Below are positions 61,566 to 64,000 of a stretch of DNA of 64,000 nucleotides, one piece after another. The stretch spans positions 25,230-89,229 of the forward strand of contig NZ_JPMX01000042.1 of the NCBI RefSeq assembly GCF_000761485.1. Reading direction: 5' to 3'. The notes beneath the pieces were generated by a model. The model searched no databases, was not told the origin of the DNA, and saw nothing but the letters and a program-made list of their open reading frames with translations. This DNA is from Modestobacter caceresii (GTDB taxonomy: Bacteria > Actinomycetota > Actinomycetes > Mycobacteriales > Geodermatophilaceae). How positions within the stretch are numbered: the stretch's first letter is position 1; the number at the start of each line of letters is the position of its first letter. A program made the position numbers and the translations under genes.

Positions 61566-62483
61566 TCACAGCTGCTCCTCCAGGAAGGCGAGGACCGCAC
61601 GTCGCACGTCGCTGTCGAGCAGCGTGATCCCGTGGCTGGGTGCATCGACGATCAGCAGCTCTACCTGGACGCCGGCGTCCTCCAGCGCTGTCGCCAGCGC
61701 CTCGGGCTGTTCTTCGGGTACGAGTTCGTCGGTGCCGTTGACCAGCAGCATCGGTGGGTCGGAGGGGTCGACCCCGGTGATGGGGGAGGCCGGCACCGAC
61801 TGTGGGCAGTCGGCCACCGAGGTGCAGCCGAGGTAGTTGAGCACCAGGTCGGCGGCCTGCTCACTGGGCCGGCCGAGCTCCAGGCCCTCGGGGGACAGCA
61901 CGGAGACGCCGCTCAGGGACGCCACCGCGCCCAGCCGGGCACCGGTGTCGAGCGGGCCCTCCCCGCGGGTGGCCAGGCTCTGCGCGATGATCGCCCCGGC
62001 CGAGCTGCCGATGGCGCCGATCCGGGCCGGGTCGATGCCGAACGCCTCCACCTGGGCGGGCTCGCGCAGCCACTGGACCGCGTTGGCGAGGTCGTCGACC
62101 TGGGCGGGGTAGGTGAACTCCGGTGCGAGCCGGTAGTCGACCGAGAAGGCGGCCGCACCCTGTTCGGCCGTCAGCTCGCACAGCGTGCGCAGTCCGCTGC
62201 TGTCGCGCGCGCCCTCGGTGAAGCCACCGCCGTGCACGATCAGCACGGCCGGGACGGGCCCCTCGGCGTCGGTGGGGAGGCAGGCGTCGAGCTTCAGCTC
62301 GCTCTGGTCGTCGGACCAGTAGGTGAGGCCTTCCTCCACGCGCACGTTGTCCGGGCCGGGGTCGAGCCGAGCCGTCGGCTCGGACGACGAGGAGCAGGCG
62401 CTCAGCGTCAGGACCAGGGCGGTCACGCCGAGCGCGGCAGCGGGGAGGCCGGGTCGCGACGCGGCGGGGCTCTTCACGTGCAT
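61566..62483 (-). CDS. Secreted lipoprotein of the HSL-type alpha/beta hydrolase family
   Basis: 305 residues. Lipobox LTLSAC with the lipidated cysteine at residue 30. AVLIVHGGGFTEG (oxyanion HGGG), IGAIGSSAGAIIAQS (nucleophile Ser), MLLVNGTDELVP (Asp) and DAPSHGITLLD (His) complete the esterase triad. A surface esterase, possibly removing acyl groups from the polymer. The ATG at 62483 gives a proper signal peptide. Confidence 0.9.
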   Translation of the reverse strand: MHVKSPAASRPGLPAAALGVTALVLTLSACSSSSEPTARLDPGPDNVRVEEGLTYWSDDQSELKLDACLPTDAEGPVPAVLIVHGGGFTEGARDSSGLRTLCELTAEQGAAAFSVDYRLAPEFTYPAQVDDLANAVQWLREPAQVEAFGIDPARIGAIGSSAGAIIAQSLATRGEGPLDTGARLGAVASLSGVSVLSPEGLELGRPSEQAADLVLNYLGCTSVADCPQSVPASPITGVDPSDPPMLLVNGTDELVPEEQPEALATALEDAGVQVELLIVDAPSHGITLLDSDVRRAVLAFLEEQL

Positions 62484-62639
62484 CGGGGTTCTCGAATCCG
62501 TCGGGCGGCGACGGACGAGGGCCCTGGTGTTCGAGGACAGCGGGGCCGGGTCTCGTCGAGGCCGTCGGCTCATCAGTGCTGCGCGGCTGCGCTGCATCAT
62601 CTTGCCGTCGCGGGGTACGGGGTGGCTCGCAACGTGACG

Positions 62640-62645
62640 AACCTA
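62640..62645 (-). promoter_or_regulatory. -10-like box TAGGTT for the lipoprotein esterase
   Basis: Minus-strand TAGGTT about 157 nt upstream of the ATG, leaving a leader of about 150 nt. Confidence 0.35.
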
Positions 62646-63051
62646 GCGTCCAGGGCTCCGTGGTCGCCGTGAGCGCTGTCACGGCCAGGGCGGTCAGGCC
62701 GCGCTGCTCGCGGGTCGTGAGTGACGTGACTCACTTTCGACGGGTTGTGATCGCTCACGGTGACTGCCGTGCGTCCTTACTCGTCGAGTTCCCACAGCGT
62801 GGCGAGCGGCCAGTTTAGTCCGCGCACGCCCGTGCAGCGGTAGCTCGTTCACTTGATCGGGTGCCGCGGTGGGCGCTGCGTCGTCGCGCGCCCGGGCCAC
62901 GGAGTGCTGCTCGGGTGCACGCCGCACAGGTGACCGGGGACAGGATCGACGATGTGCTGTCAGTCGGTACCGGTCGGCGCATGAACTGCCGATGAACCTG
63001 GCGAGGCCCGCGCGCCCTCACGCGCCGGAGGCCGGCTGCTCCGGGAACGAC

Positions 63052-63068
63052 AGTCACAGAATGTGACT
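63052..63068. promoter_or_regulatory. 17-bp palindrome upstream of the beta-helix gene
   Basis: AGTCACA-GAA-TGTGACT, perfect 7-nt arms, 58 nt before the -10-like box of the downstream gene. Confidence 0.45.
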
Positions 63069-63125
63069 CTCGTATCACCGGACTCAGCAGTTTCACAAGG
63101 CTGTGGCGTGACGTAATCAAACTGC

Positions 63126-63131
63126 TACGTT
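63126..63131 (+). promoter_or_regulatory. -10 box TACGTT of a leaderless promoter
   Basis: TACGTT is followed by 7 nt and the GTG at 63139, the same geometry as for menB. Confidence 0.45.
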
Positions 63132-63138
63132 CCGCTGC

Positions 63139-64000
63139 GTGCCTCGCTCCCGTTTCGTCTCCACACGAAAGTCCGCCTCGGCCACGTGCCGCGCGATCAT
63201 GGGCGGTGGCCGCAGCCGCTGGCTCGCCCTCGCGATCGCCTTCGGGTGCCTCGTGCCCGTGACCGAAGCCGCCACCGGTGCGGCCGAGCCGGTGCCCGCC
63301 GCCGACGTCGCTGCCCCCGCGCCCGGTCAGGCCGCCCCCGCGCCGGTCGCGGCCGAGACGCAGGCCCCGACCGAGGACGCGGTCAAGGAGACGACCGGTG
63401 GCGCCCGGGCCAGTGCGTCGGCGGATGCGCGGGCCGACAGCCTCGCTGCCTCCTCGTCAGCCCCGGCCCCCGCCCCTGCTCCTGCCCCTGCGCCCGCGGC
63501 GCCCCGTACCGAGGTGGCGGCCCCCGCTCCTGCCCCCGCGCCGGTGAAGGTCGAGCAGGTCGCCGCACCGGCCCCCGCGCCGGCGGCCACCACCTCCGGT
63601 GCAGCGCTCAGCTGGGCGCCGCCCGCCGGTTACGCCAACTACCCCGTCACCAACGTGACGGCCACCGACACGCTGACGACGGTGAGCGGCCGCGGCGGTG
63701 ACGTGCTGATCAAGCTGCCCACCGACCGTGCGGTCGGCCCGATCACGATCGCGGACTGCCGCAACGCGGTGATCATCGGCGGCAGCATCCGGGCGCTGCC
63801 GTCGGCCAAGGTGGCCGGCCATGACCAGCGGGCCATCTACGTGCGCAACTGCACCGGCACGGTGCACATCGAGGGCGTCCACATCGACGGCGCCGTGAGC
63901 GGCGCGCAGACCGACGGCATCGCCGCCAACGCACCGAAGGCCATCCTGCAGATCCAGAACGTGCGGGTCGACGGCCTGCGCGGCATGAGCACCGGGAACC
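63139..64000 (+). CDS. Secreted right-handed beta-helix protein (3' end missing)
   Basis: 287 codons are open to the window edge without a stop. A signal-like helix (RWLALAIAFGCLVPVTEAATGA) near 28-50 is followed by about 110 residues rich in Ala and Pro (repeated PAPAPA), a wall-spanning linker, and then parallel-beta-helix-like repeats: GDVLIKLPTDRAVGPITIADCRNAVIIGGSIRA, IYVRNCTGTVHIEGVHIDG, GIAANAPKAILQIQNVRVDG. Such proteins are often polysaccharide lyases or hydrolases. GTG start fits a leaderless promoter. Confidence 0.75.
   Translation, partial: MPRSRFVSTRKSASATCRAIMGGGRSRWLALAIAFGCLVPVTEAATGAAEPVPAADVAAPAPGQAAPAPVAAETQAPTEDAVKETTGGARASASADARADSLAASSSAPAPAPAPAPAPAAPRTEVAAPAPAPAPVKVEQVAAPAPAPAATTSGAALSWAPPAGYANYPVTNVTATDTLTTVSGRGGDVLIKLPTDRAVGPITIADCRNAVIIGGSIRALPSAKVAGHDQRAIYVRNCTGTVHIEGVHIDGAVSGAQTDGIAANAPKAILQIQNVRVDGLRGMSTGN

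Larger units (their letters stand above)
62484..63138. other. 655-nt intergenic region with several palindromes
   Basis: No convincing gene; short open frames here look like chance. It contains a minus-strand TAGGTT box (62645-62640), near-palindromes GTGAGTGACGTGACTCAC (62717-62734) and GTGATCGCTCAC (62747-62758), a 17-bp palindrome at 63052-63068, and the promoter of the beta-helix gene. Less G+C-rich than its surroundings. Confidence 0.6.

Noticed and set aside
63052..63068. CRP/GlxR-type site
   Set aside because: The half-sites are in the opposite order and spacing to TGTGA-N6-TCACA.
62694..63120. Two short minus-strand ORFs in the gap before the beta-helix gene
   Set aside because: No motifs, no ribosome sites, and they cover palindromic regulatory sequence.
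1..64000. tRNA, rRNA, insertion sequences, prophage or selC genes
   Set aside because: I saw no tRNA-like cloverleaf, rRNA signature or transposase; a tRNA-Sec needed for fdhA must lie elsewhere in the genome.

Overview
The window is about 73% G+C, uses many GTG starts and TGA stops, carries Tat signals and mycothiol-style enzymes, and shows several leaderless promoters (TANNNT followed 7 nt later by GTG). Together with a formate dehydrogenase that appears to read UAG as selenocysteine, this points to a Geodermatophilaceae actinobacterium (Blastococcus, Geodermatophilus or Modestobacter type). The family assignment is an inference from content; no rRNA or tRNA gene was seen. I find 58 protein genes, two of them cut by the window ends.

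Region 1 (1-8.7 kb) is an aromatic or carboxylate catabolic cluster: branched-chain-type ABC permeases and binding lipoprotein, an acyl-CoA/aryl-CoA ligase, a mycothiol-enzyme-like protein, a VanA-like Rieske oxygenase, a small CHC/HxxH protein, a VanB-like reductase and an IclR regulator. Region 2 (8.8-21.3 kb) is mixed: a Tat-exported PHP-domain protein with a histidine-rich leader, small stress or housekeeping enzymes (NIPSNAP, VOC, Nudix, EEP nuclease), MenB, two TetR regulators, an NDMA-type alcohol dehydrogenase, a HAD hydrolase, GpgS and an MBL hydrolase.

Region 3 (21.4-26.7 kb) is an overlapping pair of membrane c-di-GMP proteins with reciprocal damage: one keeps GGDEF and has lost EAL residues, the other keeps EAL and has lost GGDEF. 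Region 4 (27.2-32.7 kb) is the fdhABC operon. fdhA is one reading frame interrupted by a single TAG exactly where formate dehydrogenases carry Sec or Cys, followed by a hairpin with a GGTCT loop at the spacing of the E. coli fdhF SECIS. This is the most notable signal in the window.

Region 5 (32.9-36.4 kb) holds two paralogous membrane proteins with proline/threonine or KPTDA stalks around a stand-alone degenerate GGDEF protein. Region 6 (36.8-64 kb) is a large exopolysaccharide locus that changes strand repeatedly: initiating phosphotransferase, several glycosyltransferases, flippase, polymerase and chain-length protein (a full Wzy-type set), two pyruvyltransferase-like proteins, acyltransferases, a lyase-like protein, hydrolases, an ABC exporter, and three ATP-grasp proteins with a QueC-like PP-loop enzyme. 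A tyrosinase and its Tat-borne cofactor protein sit inside this region. The window ends in the start of a secreted beta-helix protein.
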